Positions 24,501-38,699 are shown, counted from the first letter of the stretch. The stretch: DNA of 64,000 bases from Onchocerca lupi (GCA_028564675.1 JAOVVO010000250.1:1-64000); one strand, 5' to 3'. Program-made: numbers and translations. Notes: a model not told the origin generated them from the letters alone.

Positions 24501-26917
24501 AGAACCTAGACTGATAAATAAAAGTGAAAATATAACAAGAAGCTACTTACTTCTTACGAATATTTATTCTTTTTATAAGATATCTTTGCTACCTGACTAA
24601 CTCATCGGTTTGGACACTCAAAAGATGTTTGTTCTATATATTCATGAAGGTCGAAGTAAACTTAGAGCTTCATTATTCCAAAGTCAAATGCATCTTCTGT
24701 TACTATCATATCTTGTGAAAGTAGCTTTTTCTTGTTGATATTGGAATTCTTTCGGTGGTAATGGAGTTCTGCATCAATTTAAAAATTTATCCGGTTGAAA
24801 AGATAGAAATTTACTGACATTTTATTTTTCATGAAACTATATTTGATACCGTCAATGCAGCTTTGAAATGCTCGATATATGTTCAAATGTTATTAGAAAT
24901 GTCAGTGAAGTTTTCAGCTGCACAAATTTTCTGCATGCTTCGAGTTTATTTGCAGGTAACAACAGATTTGCATCACTCCTGCACAAATGCTCATACGGGT
25001 ACATCGGCAAGTGCACCACTAGCAGCTGGCATTGTTGCTTTAACTCTGGAGGCAAATCCTAAATTAACATGGCGAGATATGCAGGTAACTGCATTCGTTC
25101 TTTAAATCTGGTTACTGCTGGTTAAGGAAATCCTAATGGAAAGAAAACTTCAGTTAATCAATGGAAAAAATATCGCTGAGTAACCGGAATATAATTTATT
25201 GTTCTCAACGAGTATTCCATTGAATTTTGCTTGTTATTCGAGTGAATTGAAATGCACTTGCGCCGAGAGCTCTTTTAAGATAAGCTGTAAAGTTTCATCT
25301 TGTAAAATGAAATAAATTGCAAATATCTAAAATAACATGACGAGAAATTGCTTTCCAGCACATTGTTGTTCGCACTGCTAGACCACTCAATCTTCGTGCT
25401 GGTGACTGGGTGACAAATGGAGTTGGAAAGAAAGTTTCACATTCATTTGGTTTTGGTTTAATGGATGCTGGTGCAATGGTCCGATTGGCTAGTAACTGGA
25501 CAACGGTTCCGGAACAGAGAAAATGTGTAGTCTTTTATCCGGCTAGATATAAGTTAGTTCTTTTTTTTTTTATTTAGATTTGTCCAAATTTGAGCTAAAA
25601 GAATTTGCATTCGATTATATTTGCATAGAATGAAATTATTAAATTTTTCAAAATCAAATCGGAATCTTCATAAAGTGCTACTAAAGAGAATTTTATAAGC
25701 AGAAAAGACTATGTAGAATAAAACTTGTAAATCAAGCTCATATTTTTTTAAAACAAAATATAGATACATATTATTCATTTAAAAAAGTAAGTCCATATTG
25801 CATTAGTAAGTAGAAAATGGCTAAATTTTCGCAAGACTTATATGAAATTCCTGAAATTTCCTTCTGTATTTCAATGGAGGAAACATTGGTTTTATTTTTT
25901 CTCTAATTTCGACCATCTTGTTTCAATATTCTTTTTTCAGAACAGTTCCACATGGCAATCGATTACAGTTGCAACTTTATACAGATGGTTGTGCAAGCTA
26001 TTCGCGTAATAAAGTTGGATATGTTGAACATGTCCAAGCAATCATTACCTTAACTGCACCTAAACGAGGTGATATACAAATTTATCTCACTTCGCCGTCA
26101 GGTAAGTTGTGATATCATGATGGTTAAAAAAATCAAAGTTTATCAAAAATTAAAAAATTTAATTAATTATTTTGAAATGGATGGCAGCTTTTTGTTTCAT
26201 GTAAAATTGATTTCTTCATTCTTGCTCTTAAATCATTGTCATGACGTTATATAACTTTTCCATCATTACTATGCGAACTTTTTTATGAATACTGCAGGAT
26301 GTTATAGGGACTCGATCAACTTTGTTAGCGAAACGGGCTCGTGATACTTCAAGAACGGGTTTCAGAGAATGGGCTTTTATGACAACCCATAACTGGGGTG
26401 AAATGGCTGTCGGTTTATGGACATTAGAAATCAATAACGATGGATGGGATGGTAAATTTTCTTATGCTATTTTAAAATAGACTTTGTTCAAATTGCTGAA
26501 AAAATTCAAATCTTTTTCATCTTCAAAATGCAATTCACATGTATAACTTATATTTGAATCTATTATTTTATTTTATTTTTTATTTTAACCTATCATGGAA
26601 TTCACTGTATTATATAAAAACTAGAGTTCCATAGTTGCACTTACATGCGAGTTTCTTCAGATGCTGAACTGATTCGATGGGATTTGGTTCTTTACGGTAC
26701 AGCAGTAGAAATAAGCAGTACAGGTGGTACATCTTCGACCTCTTCATCGCCATCATTAATACCACGTTCATTGTCCAGCAAAGCACGGACTCGTCATGGT
26801 GATTTATGGGACGATGCATCTGCTGCTCCTGTCATTACTGCTTCCAGTAACATGGCTTTACTTTCTTTATTATTTAATTTTATTGCATTTTATTTATTTA
26901 AGCTTTATATCCAGTGA
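18529..26917 (+). CDS. kpc-1: Furin-type proprotein convertase (KPC-1-like), 814 aa
   Basis: A subtilisin-like (S8B) calcium-dependent endoprotease expected to cut secretory precursors after basic motifs in the Golgi and later compartments. Exons: 18529-19014, 19687-19794, 21952-22050, 22635-22775, 22854-22991, 23085-23250, 23890-24062, 24262-24474, 24956-25084, 25359-25552, 25941-26101, 26308-26451, 26625-26917; all phases close. A hydrophobic segment spans residues 63-79, then the prodomain with autocleavage motif RVKR (210-213) before Asp214. The catalytic residues are Asp310 (ILDDG), His351 (RHGTRCAGE), oxyanion Asn452 (WASGNGG) and Ser525 (HTGTSASAP). Their spacings (41, 101, 73) equal those of human furin. 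A P domain with an RGD (658-660) runs to about 744, then a Ser/Thr-rich linker and a hydrophobic C-terminus (793-812). There is no Cys-rich domain. The prodomain and P domain resemble furin more than BLI-4, PC2 or AEX-5, hence kpc-1; alternative 3' exons cannot be excluded. Confidence 0.93.
26298..26308 (+). promoter_or_regulatory. Two competing 3' splice sites before exon 12 of the furin-like gene
   Basis: A consensus-looking actgcag ends at 26297, and ttatag ends at 26307, ten bases downstream. Only the downstream site keeps the P-domain frame (GTRSTLL). Use of the first would shift the frame. Confidence 0.65.
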
Positions 26918-29900
26918 TGTTTTTTAAAAAATGAAAATTGAAACCAATTATTCATTTGAATGATTTTTTTGTAATTAATTTTTAGTTATCAGATTTAAAA
27001 AAATATTAAAGAATTTCCCTCATGTTTTAATAGTTGGTTACTGGAATCGTTAAAACTTAAAGAATTTATGAACTGATATTTATGTGCTAAATTCATTTAA
27101 ATAATTATGAGAAATATTTTAAAATTATGTATAAAGAGAAAATGATACGTTCATTTAACAAAGTATGGTATAAGCTTTATAAAATGAGTTTTCATCCTTA
27201 GAAATAGTTCTTGTTTTGTTTCTCATAGGAAATATGATTTGTTGTTTCTTAACACATCACAGTTTTCACTCATTATTATTTTGTCAGTACTCTATTTAAA
27301 ATTTAAATTCCCTTTTAAATTTCCCTCCTAAATTTCTTATTTAAATTGTAAATAAAAAACTCAGGAAAAAGTTCGCAAAAAAAAAAATTAATTGAATTTC
27401 AAATAAGGGTTGTCCTCCATTAAGTGTTTCCTGAGTATTCTGATTATTTCACGGTTCAGTTAAGAGGGAAAGGAGAAAATGATTCCGAAATATCCTTTTA
27501 AGTTCCCGATATTCAGTTCATAAAGCAGATAATGAATTTGAGAAAAAGGAAAAGTTTAATTTGATTCTGGAAGAAGTCTATTTAAAATTCCGGTGAAACT
27601 TAGTGTATAACTTTTATTCCCATACTACCTCTAGCCATTATTTTCGGTCATGTTGTGGTCGCACAACATAATTAGATATTTTCATGTTTATGCATCAAGT
27701 ATTAATTATTATACGGTTATATTACACTGCATGTTTTATTATAATTTAATTCAGTTTTGTTCGATTATTTACTCATATAATACACATTAACGCATCAAAT
27801 CAGATAATGGTGCTTGCTAACTTGAATCCTCAGAAGAAGTGTAGTTTTATTATTTTTGCTTCCCTAACATGTCAATCCTAAGGAAGCGTTTATCAGTTCA
27901 AAATAATGATTTATATGTGGATACCTGACTTGTATTTAAATTTATTTTAATTTTATCTTAAAATCTTAACTATCAATTTTAAGTTTTTTGTAAGATTTGT
28001 AGAAACCGCCGTGTTTTCAATATGCGATTGTGATGAACTTTGTGATTATTTTAAATTTTAAACTCACAACGTTTTAATTTAAAAGTGTATGCTGATAAAA
28101 AGCATTCAAACATGTCCTTTTAGTTTTTTAAAACAGTCAGATATTTGTGTTTTCTCTATCTCCATTTGACAGTATCTAAGTTGCATTCCTGTATGTTTTC
28201 GAAGTCTTTGGTTTATTTTTCATCTAATTTATATGCAAATTTTCTTCATATTTAATATTGAGTGATGGAAATAATCCTTCATTCTTTTAGTTCATTTTTT
28301 TATAAGTAAAGTGAATAATTATTTAATCTTAATGAATTTTTGTAGTTACGTCGAATTTCTGTCGGGATTGGATTTCCGGTTTTGACTTTTTATATTAATG
28401 AAATCGTCTTGAATAAGTGATCAATAATTGTAACCATGATACAGTACTTATTTCTTCAATTAGAAATCTAAAGCCTTATATCAGCTAGATCATTCTTGGA
28501 GAATGGAGGATATGCAATCTATGAAAAATGCAAGTTTTCGAGCGCTAGTATGACTTTCATTTTTATAAGTATGCTCATTAAATTCAACTTCTTTCCACCT
28601 GTAAACGAATCCTTCATTCCTTTTTCCTCTTAGTTCAAATCCTGTGTTATACATAACATTGTGTATATTTGTGTTTTTGTTTTTGTGAAGATGTCATTCA
28701 TAACATCACTTCGATTTGTCCATTTGGGTCTGACTTGTGAAAAAATAAAAGTTTTGAATATTATGAAAATATCGTCCATTTACTTTAAACCGATTCCAAA
28801 TAAAATGCTTATTTAGCAAGCAAACCATTCATCTCGGAATCTAGGTGCTATAATCAGAATATTTTAGTGATAACATTCGTTTGGTATGTTTTCGGTTGAA
28901 ATCGATTCCGAAACGACTTCTGTTTTACTTTGGAAATTAGATGAAAATTTTATCGGATAAGACGCCGATGACTTAAATGAAGGGAATTGCAACTAAAGGT
29001 TGGGAGATTAGTGGTCTAGTCCATAGAATAAGTCTTCTTGTTTTCCTTTTTCCTGCGGTACATATGGTTCTTTTCAAGTATGACATTTGATACTGTTGAA
29101 AGCTTATACTAAAAAACAAACTAGAAGTTAAATACCATGCAAGAATTATTGTCTGCAGTATAGCATTATTATAGTGTCCAAACCATCCAAATCACAATGT
29201 TTCTGCTAAAGCTGTAACAGGATGAATGATAGAAATACGTGTCCGAAAAGACCAAAATAATTTTAGCATAAAAATATTCAACAGATCAAAATACTGTGTT
29301 GCAAAAATACTTTCAACATGTTCATCACTCAAGATGAATATAAATGAGTGTTGCCATATCTAATGTAATTCTTATCTTGGCGATTATTTAGGCTTTATCT
29401 TCAATTGTACTCATTCAAATACTTCCGTTCTTATAATCTAGCTTATGTAAAGTGATGGGAATTGGTAAAGAAACGCCCATTACAGGAAGAGTTGCTATTG
29501 ATTATAAAAAAGGAATTTTGACTCAAAACTAATTTGGGTAACACGGTGAGCGGTACTCCTTCAATTCTCATCCAACATACCTCCATTGTCAACTAGTCTC
29601 CCAGAAAATATCCCCACAATGCTCCTAACAAATATTCCGGAACCAAAATCAAAAATAAAATTCTATATTTAGCGATATCCTTATCAATTATCGTTAATCA
29701 ATTTAATATTGATAAATCTTCATCAAAGATATCACTCACCTCGATTAATGTAAGTATTGGATCAAAAATCGTTGTTTGTATGGTTCATACTTTTTTCTTT
29801 CTATTCTTCACTTTCAAAGCCTTGAGTTATTTTCTACAGTCAAAATCGCGCTTCTATAAGCAATCTTTCTGTTTTGTAGGACACCTTCTTATTCCGTGAT

Positions 29901-32900
29901 AACTCATCAAAAGCCACCGCAGACATTATCATTTAGAAACTTTCTCTTTAACAGATTCAAAAAGATAATGATAGGAAGCCCATGATATTGTTTGCAACCT
30001 TCAATCATGTTGATAATGGTGATAGTACATATTAACTATTCCCTTTTTTCTGCTTCTGCAAGATATTTGGAATAGAATCAAAATTAAATATAAAAGATTG
30101 AAAAATTGAATTCAATCCCACTTTCTTCTGTAATGCAGCAATAATTAACGGATGACCCAGAAGATTATGATAATCCTTCTTTGAGAGGGACGAAAGTCTT
30201 CCCTTTGTGACTGTTGAAGCATAATGATTTAGAAACAAAGCAATAATTACGAGGTAAATTATCAAATCTCCACAATTTATTTGCAAAACAAATTCATTTA
30301 AATAGTGTGCTGTTTCCCGTCTCCAACTTTTACCTTTATCGACTCACATTGACCAAAAATCCAATTCGATTGAGAAATAGAATGATAAGTTTAAATATAA
30401 GCAAGATTACTTTACAAACTATTTAAAATATTTGACAGTAAGATTCAGATTTACAGATTCAGATTCGATTCTCATAATAACAGATGGTCAAAATGGTCAA
30501 AAGTTCCTCGCTTTTTAGCAGTATCATTAGCGATGATGGCATCAGAGCGCTATATATATCCATCTTATGTTTTCTATTTTGATCATCATCTAAGATTCAC
30601 TTACCTACAATACTTGATTAATTTCTTCTCTAATGCTTTTTACGAGAAAACTTCGATGTCACTGAAATTATGCTAAAATAAGTCAAACTGATCAAGCAAA
30701 AACGATTGATTAGCAATATATGTCAAGCAGTATATGCCAGTAAGATTTTAGTTTTGTGGCCGGAACAGAAAATAAATTAAAGATCTGGCTTTAAATTCAA
30801 ACTGCTTACAGGTAGAGTTCGAATTTCGGATTTTTATGCATATTTACCAAATATATACAAGTATATGTGCAACTAAACATCTCATCCATTGGAAATAGTA
30901 TAAATGGTGATACATTTCATTAGTTGATATATGCTGATAATTATCAATGAATTATTATCAATTTTTATGAAGTAATAATTTATGACAATATGATATGGAA
31001 GATTTGAAAGACGCTAGCTATTGGATCACAATTTCTAATAATCCATGAATCTATTTCATTCCAAATGCATGTATGTTCCCTTTGATTTTTTTTACCATTC
31101 TTCATTGATTTCAATCCTGATTCCTATTTATTTCCAAGAAAAGTGTTCATGCAACAAATAAAGTTATTTGCTGAACCTTTGGTTAAGTCCCAATACAAGA
31201 CGATTATTTAGAGCAGTTTCCCAGTATAGTAATTATATACTATTGAAATATTATTCACATATAATTTTATTACTATCATAATTCTTGGTTTTACAGCATT
31301 ATTGTCAAGTAAACTATAATGATAACACTTCCGCAACAAATTAATTATCCGACACCTTTTCTTCATTATCATTTTTCGGGATTTTAACCTTCGAATATTG
31401 AACTTCAGCTCTGTGAAGCCTTTCTGTCCTAAATGTAACTGTACAGTATTAATCCTATTTAAAAGTTCAATTACTGGAGGAAAATTAGTTTAGGAAAATC
31501 CAAGACTTAAGAAACAAGTTGGAAAAAAGTGAAAATATCTGAAGTTTAATTCGAATGGCTGATTTTGCTAATCTTTCATAAAAGTAACCTGATCAACTTC
31601 CTCTTCTTTCTTATTTCATTTTCATTTAAAATTACTCAGTGCAAATTTGTTTAAAATTATTGTAGACATCAATGCAATACGATATCAACCATTACAATCG
31701 GACTCGTGAAACTGACCATCGATGCGGATTATAACTGATAATAAACTTTATCGCAAGATACGTCATTGTATTGTATTTGGAGTATTAGAGAATTTTCTGG
31801 ATTTATCCTTTAATCCCTTGTACTTCTAATATCAATAATTTGTCCATGATATGAGTTTCTATCATTTAGAGAAAGATCTGTAGCAGATACTATCTTGTTT
31901 CAATCAGTATTCGATTATCTCCGGGTAAGCACTTTACTGAAATGCTCATTTCAATTCCTTCAGATAAATTATTTGCTTCACATACAACAACGAAGTCAGC
32001 GATTCGTCCAGAACGTATTTGCTATGTTTTAAGTAGATTTTCAACGTATCTGCACAATTTATTATTTTTGAATTTTCAGTTGGATAAATGCACAAAATGT
32101 CAGAATATTACTGCGTATAGCAAACTATTTAGAAATTGTGAAAACGTAGCATTGCTTCTTGGGAAAAACAAGAGGTTAAGTAGAAACAACTCGATATTTT
32201 AATTTTTAATAATTTTTTCACTGTTAATTTTTTCTTTCACATATAACGCAATTTAGCACTGAAAGTGATGAGTTATCCGCACAAGTATTTATTATATACG
32301 ATGATGATTCACATCTTGGAAATAAATTATAAAATATGATGCAGCTACAAAGTATCGCAAATTTCCGAAAATCGAGATGAATGGGATGTATCGCTACCTT
32401 GAATTTAAAAAAAAAAAAATCTCATGCTGAGCATAAATTATTGCATTTGCAGTTAACTTAGGAACCGAAACATTTGAGAAATGGATTATGAATTCGAAAA
32501 GGAAAAAAATCACATCGAATCACAGAATTGACGGAAGCAAAATACATAAGGAATTGGAGTACTAACAAGACAGTAATTGATGCGCACCAGTTTCGAATTA
32601 TTTGTCTATTATATCTAGCGATGAAATAATTTCCAGCAAAATTTTTTTTTTTTTTTTGACTAATTTAACAATATTCAAGTCAATCACGTTCAAATATCAC
32701 TCAAATATATATTAATTAAGCGAAAACTCATCACCGCAATATCGCTGACAAGTTGATGCAGAATGAGGCAAACCAATGTTTATCGGTCAATGATTTTTAC
32801 AACTACTATGGAATCCGAATTATGTTTGCTCGCATATTATGACTTCAGTGTGCAGAAAAAATATATATATATAAAAACGCAAATTGATCTAATTTTAAAA

Positions 32901-33077
32901 TAATAATTTTCCAGTATCAAAGACGAAGCAATAGTTAGGACTTGGTCAAGACTTCATGATCTTTGTTATATATCTGGAAAATGGATATATAATAAGTGAA
33001 ACAGCAATAAAATATTGCAATTCATTCTGTCTCATAAATAAATGAAGCACAATTTAAAATCATATCAAATCGGGATG
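26918..33077. other. Intergenic between convergent furin-like and COG3 genes
   Basis: This stretch holds the 3' UTRs and about 6 kb without a recognised gene. An ATTAAA at 27005-27010 (88 bases past the furin stop) and an AATAAA at 27351-27356 are candidate poly(A) signals for the convertase. A minus-strand open stretch at about 30032-30286 begins hydrophobic (LIIYLVIIALFLNHYAS) and then becomes basic, but it lacks an in-frame ATG and recognised relatives. Confidence 0.5.
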
Positions 33078-36000
33078 TTAAGCGTTCATTACCAACCATA
33101 TATGTTCTTGAGTAGGAAGACCAGCTATTTGCTTTTGTTCACTATTGTAAAATTTATCAACAAAAGTACTTGCGCGTGTGAATACCTGAAACAAAATGGA
33201 CATCGAAGATTCTAAACTGAGTGAAAATAAATCGATTGGAAACTCTTATTAAATACGAAATCGAACAATTCTAACTCTATCATAATAGCATCCCAAAGCA
33301 GATCTAATGTCGATGGACGGAAACTCACATCAATTATTCGCTTCTTCACCGGCTGCAATAAGATATTTTCAGTTTCTTTGCAATTTATATACAGATCGAA
33401 ACATTCTTTGATCTGAAATGAGATTAAATGCAGTTATTCACAATAAAAATATAACAATGTCCGTTTAAATACTATTAGCAGTAATGTAATTTAAAATAGA
33501 TAACATTATCAATATTGCTAGCAATGAAAGAAGCATATGAAGCTTAAGAGAAAATTCAGAGATAGGAATACTTGAAATAACAAATTACAAATGACAAATT
33601 ACATTTCTTAACAAGAAGTTTACCTCAGGCCACAAATGGGTCAGTTTTTTATATGCTTGACCAGCAAAATTTTGCATATTACTTGCCTTCAGAGACTCGT
33701 TCTTTGCAATATCAAAATCAGGTATTGCTACCTAAAAAAATTTATAATGAGAATCACTTCCACAAATTAGGGTAATTAGATGATGTGAAAGAAGACCACC
33801 TAGCTAAATCAAGCTACATCTATTTGAAAAGACTTACTATCTCTTCTGCTTTAGCGATATAATCCGCAAATTCAAAAATAATCATATCACTAGCTGTATT
33901 TATAAGGTTATGACAGTGAGTTTTCAACCGAACATCAATAATTCGCCGGCTATCACCAGCTGCTTCCGTAATTGCTAGTGGTACCTTAAAATGAGTAAAT
34001 TAACATGTTATTTAAACTTTCTACAATACACTACATAGTTTTCAAAAAACTTCTGTATTTAAAGAAATTGAAATGAACACTATTGCGAAAAAAGTGATCT
34101 TTTGTAGAAGCTGATGCTTGTAATAATATATATACAGAAATAATACTTGCAACAAAAACTCCAAAAATGCATTGCTTGACGTCAATTCAAACCATCTATG
34201 TCGATCATGAAAGAGCTGCGAAGCAGAAATTTTGTATTTGCTAAAGTCGAATATATAATCGCGCTGAGGAATAGTATCAACGGGGGTATTCCCTAAAATA
34301 AAAATTTTTAAAGATTTCATCAAATCAATGGAACAATATCAAAACTATTTTTTTGTAATAGAAAAACATACATCCGCTGCTAGATCATTCGCATATATCT
34401 GTGAATTAGTAAACATTAGTGAAAGGATTTCTAAAAAAGAGAGGACATTAAAATTCAAACACTAAAAAAATTTGTTGCGAACTTTTTAAATTCCATAGTA
34501 AAATTTGTTCTATTGCCGGAAAGGATATGTTATACATAAGCCAGCTTTACTCTCTATATTAGTGATTATTCATCTACAGCGAATAAAGCTCAGCTACATG
34601 TTCCAGTTTCAAAAACAATACAACAACATTACTGCAAACTTACCAGGTGGCATAATGATTCTGTAAGGACTTGTTTGTTCACGCAATATCAGCAGATGTT
34701 TCACAATAAATAATTCGGCATCCAGAAATCGACGGTTGCGAGAAATTTTCTCTGTAGTGGTATTTCGAATTTGTTCAGCTGCATCTTCTAATGATTGGCA
34801 ACACGCTGTCAGCAGCTCACGAGCAATACTTTGAAATACTAAAGGCTGGAATACCAATGATTTTATAGATTTAAGTAAAAATATGAAGTTTGTGATACCA
34901 AAAACAGATCTAAGTACTAGTCATGCAATCAAGGGAATGAATAAAAAATTTACTTCCAAACATTTAAATAGTTTCGAAAGAGAAAGCACGGTGCGTCGGA
35001 CAGTTGGATACCATAAACAGTAAAGATTCACTGCAGAAGTCGATGAAGCTGCATTTGTGTTATCCTGAATATTTTCTATTTTCTTTCATTTTGAACGATA
35101 TTAATGAAGAAATTTGGATATCAGAAAAAAGTGATAACCTTTTCTACGATGTGCTCCTTTTCAATCGCCTTCATCATTTCCAGTTTCTCCGGATATGCAA
35201 GATCTCCACTCGATGGAGTGAATTCGACTATATCCGACTGAGCGTACAAACCAATTCTGCAATTGTCTAGAAGTTCACCATTACAATGCATAAATATTAA
35301 ACAACTTATAAGATCGAGCAAAACATCATAAAGCATTTTTTACGCTTAATCACACAAGCTGAAATCTGAAATGTATGATTCTTTTTGCGAAATTTACCTG
35401 TAAACGATTCGTTCAGCAACATCACCAACTAATTCAGTCATAACTCGTACAAATCCATTCCGTGGATTAGTCATATACTCATCAGTATAGGATGGTGATG
35501 ATGTCCCACCACTCGTATAACCTGCTAATCGTTTTACTGACATCATTGATTGCATAAGTCCACAACGTTCTTCAATCATTTCAACCTTAAAATTGCGGAA
35601 CAAAAAAAATTTCAACATTTTTCAAAGTGCTTGCTTAATTATACTCTCGCACACGATGCAGTCTTTACATATAACAAAATTATTCCATTTCTGGACATCA
35701 TTCGCATTGAATCAATATTTGATAAAGAAATATCTTATTTTGTCGTGGACTGCTTCCGTGCTGTTCACCGTCAAAGTTATAGTTCTTATTCATTAATCAT
35801 CAATTATTAACACAGCCAATTATCTCAAAAATGACCTAGTTTTTTAAACTTTCAGATCAGTAAAAACTTTCTATAACGAAATAATTATTTAAAAAAAAAA
35901 AAAAAAAAATCAGATATCACTTTCAAAATCGTGCATAGCTCGGTAAGAGTTTCCAAATGTGGGTTGTGTATAATAATAGGTCGCAAAATATCGTAGAAAA

Positions 36001-38570
36001 CACGACACAGTGACTCGATAAAATCATCGAATGATGTTGCCCCTGAGATAAATGGTGCTAAAATTGATGCATGTGGACTTGACGGGGTTGACACCGTGAC
36101 AGATCTTGAACCACTACCATCACTGCCTATAATGTTCATGATTAAATTTAAAAAGCTTTTCAGGGCAAAGACAGCAACCATTAAAATTCACATTTGCATT
36201 ATTTTCCAGAAGGTGTCACTCACCAACTGTAAAAAACTGCTTGTATAGTCGAAATTCATCATCACAAAGTCGAAGTAAAAAAGCACAACCATTTCGGGTC
36301 AATGCACACGAGCTATTTTCATGATTTCTGTATAAAATTAAAAATTAGCAGTGATTAAAAATTTCTTTTCTGGAATTAAGTAAGAGATGTTCAATAAAGC
36401 AACTAAAAGGATAAAAATATTTAATACGCAAAATACTTGGAATAAAGAAAGAAACAACCTCCTCAATCCTTCAATAGTACTTCTTATAACAGGTTCAAGC
36501 ATTTCATATCGTATTCTGAAATAAGCTTGCTGACAATCAGTTATCATCAAGTGAAATTCAGTGATATCTCGAAAGTGTTGTTCAGCTACATTAAGAGCTG
36601 ATCGAACAGAACTGGCTCGAGCAGCGAAAACACCATATAGCAATGCGAAAGTATCGTCATCGTTGTAACCATTTTGACGGCCTGTAAAACGAATTAGTAA
36701 ATAGTCCTTGGATTCTGAATATTCCTTAAAATTCCTGTCATTTGTTTTTTTCTTTTTTTTTTTTTTTAAATACTAATGACATACTGTCGATATCTAGCTT
36801 CATATGTCTATCCTTCACGGCACTATGACTTGCCTCCAAATCGGTCATAACACCCATTCTTATCACTGTCATTGCTCTAAATTACATTAATTGAAAACAT
36901 TTAAACAGCTAAAAGCGTTGTTTGAAAAATAAGCAAATCTTGACTTTTCATTTACTTTTGCTCGTAAAAAGAAATATATTTCTTTTTAAACTAATTTAAA
37001 TTATTATTCTGAATTGTGATCATTACTTTTGCAATAATTCACCAACTGTTTAAAGTTAGCATCCATCATTCCTAATAGAAAATAATGAGTGATAGAGGAA
37101 GAATATTCTTACATATAGGGTTTATAGGAAGTAAAACATTAATACTTTGACAAACACTGTTCATATTTGGCAACATAAGTTCCTGAATCCTTGTAATGCA
37201 TATGACTGTTCAAAAATCTCAAACATTCATCGACCGTCGATAAAATCTGCGTAAATACTTGTCCCGTTGTCGACAATTTTCCAGTATTTAGTTTCTAGAA
37301 TGTATGCTTAAAAAAATAATAATAAAAAAAATACGCACATAAAAGCATTCACTTGCTTACACCACTTAACATGTCTGAATATTAATTCAACATAAATAAA
37401 ATAAAATTTACTTTCATGATAGACTCGTACTGAGTATAATAGTAAAGATTTGCATGAATTTGTTCAGCTCCAGCAGCAATTTGTGTCTGGTGAGCCATCA
37501 TTCGATCACATGCATTATGCAGTGAAGAAGTTCGTTCAGTAACCATTTCATAATTATTTCGTAATTCGTTCACCAACTGATTAAATCATAATGTTTCTTA
37601 TGACGTTATAAAGCAATATGTGAAATAATATTGAATCAAAAATTTTGCTACGAACCAGTCCTTCGAGAGAAAAAGCAAAGCTGGTGTTGGAAAAAGAAAG
37701 GAATGAAAAAGTGATATGCAAAATTTATGTCGATCATAAAACCAACCTCAGTACACTTAAGATAACGTTCTTTTAGCAGATCCATACTTTTCTTACATGC
37801 ATGTAATAAACCAATTTCAGAATTTTCTTCAATAACACCATTCGAAATATTTTCTTTTTCAGCGACGCACAAATCCGATAAATAACTAAAGACAAACACA
37901 GACTGATACCAGCAAATTTCTTGTTATTCCATAAAATTTGAACAATATTTCTTTTCTCATTTTGGAAAACACAAGTTTCAGATCCATAAATGCAGACAAT
38001 TTCCAAGGATCAATTCTATGATCTTGCAATAAAAAAACGAAAAATCTAATCTCATTTCGATGTTGATTATTAATGCATATATAAAACAAACAAACCTGCA
38101 AAGTAAATGTGCATCTAAATCTGAATCTAACTTCTCTTCGAAGTCTTCCGATTTTTCACCATTTTGTAAATCAGCTAAATACTAACAACATCATAATCTT
38201 GTCAACAATAAAAAAAGTTCATCTCAATGCATAAAGAAGGCGAAGGAGGGAGAATTCAATCCAAAAGCAATTCTATAAAACCATATTTCAAAATTTTTCA
38301 ATCCAAGAGCAATTCTACAAAATCATATTTCGAAATTTGACGACCGAACTTCCTTGAATACTAGAATTCTTTTAGCAAAAATACTGCAGTAGTTTGGATT
38401 GGTGCATAACAATTAATAAAAGAATCAATAATATATTCGTCGTTAAAGAGAACAAGACACAAAGTTAAGGAAATTTTACCATCACTCGTAAATAAAGGCA
38501 GTCCATAACCAGCGACTTTAGCACTCAACAATTCAACTGTTTCATTATGCATAGATCCAAATGGATTCAT
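33078..38570 (-). CDS. cogc-3: Conserved oligomeric Golgi complex subunit 3 (COG3), 819 aa
   Basis: COG3 belongs to lobe A of the eight-subunit COG tether for retrograde intra-Golgi vesicles. Exons (descending): 38570-38480, 38174-38096, 37885-37747, 37576-37412, 37294-37146, 36876-36785, 36681-36459, 36327-36224, 36126-35921, 35585-35398, 35256-35139, 35064-34954, 34845-34644, 34292-34147, 33984-33838, 33731-33624, 33412-33329, 33185-33078. The 18 exons total 2460 bases and all phases close. Conserved Sec34-like segments include KYEQCLSK, DILRPIIIHNPHLETL (about 390-405), GDLAYPEKL (496-504), WYPTVRR (from 536), FIVKHLLILREQ (601-612), FELTSSNAFLEFLL and the C-terminal KQIAGLPTQEHIWLV. The length is close to human COG3 (828 aa). 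The start is the first ATG, 16 bases after a tttcag acceptor at 38587. The N-terminal 60 residues are poorly conserved, so the 5' end is the least certain part. Confidence 0.93.
38255..38338. repeat. Two tandem copies of a 42-bp unit in COG3 intron 1
   Basis: Copy 1 (38255-38296) and copy 2 (38297-38338) begin with ttcaatccaa and end with aaattt. They differ at four positions. Confidence 0.9.
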
Positions 38571-38586
38571 TCTGGTTGATGATACC

Positions 38587-38592
38587 CTGAAA
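38587..38592 (-). promoter_or_regulatory. Probable trans-splice acceptor of cogc-3
   Basis: On the minus strand aactttcag ends 16 bases before the ATG at 38570, with no obvious coding exon directly upstream. This is what a downstream operon gene or a spliced-leader-accepting gene looks like in nematodes. Confidence 0.5.
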
Positions 38593-38699
38593 GTTGCCAC
38601 TCAATACACCAAGACAGCAGAATTATGGTAGCATAACAAATCCACTCATTTGAATACGGATTCAAATGAATGTAGAAGAACCAATTAACACTGGAAATA

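Noticed and set aside
28980..29090. A-box-like tagtggtctagtcc sequence
   Set aside because: There is no convincing B-box or cloverleaf downstream, so a tRNA gene is not supported.
30032..30286. Minus-strand open frame resembling a small secreted peptide precursor
   Set aside because: The frame has no ATG, no clear splice acceptor and no recognised relatives; hydrophobic starts are common by chance in AT-rich DNA.
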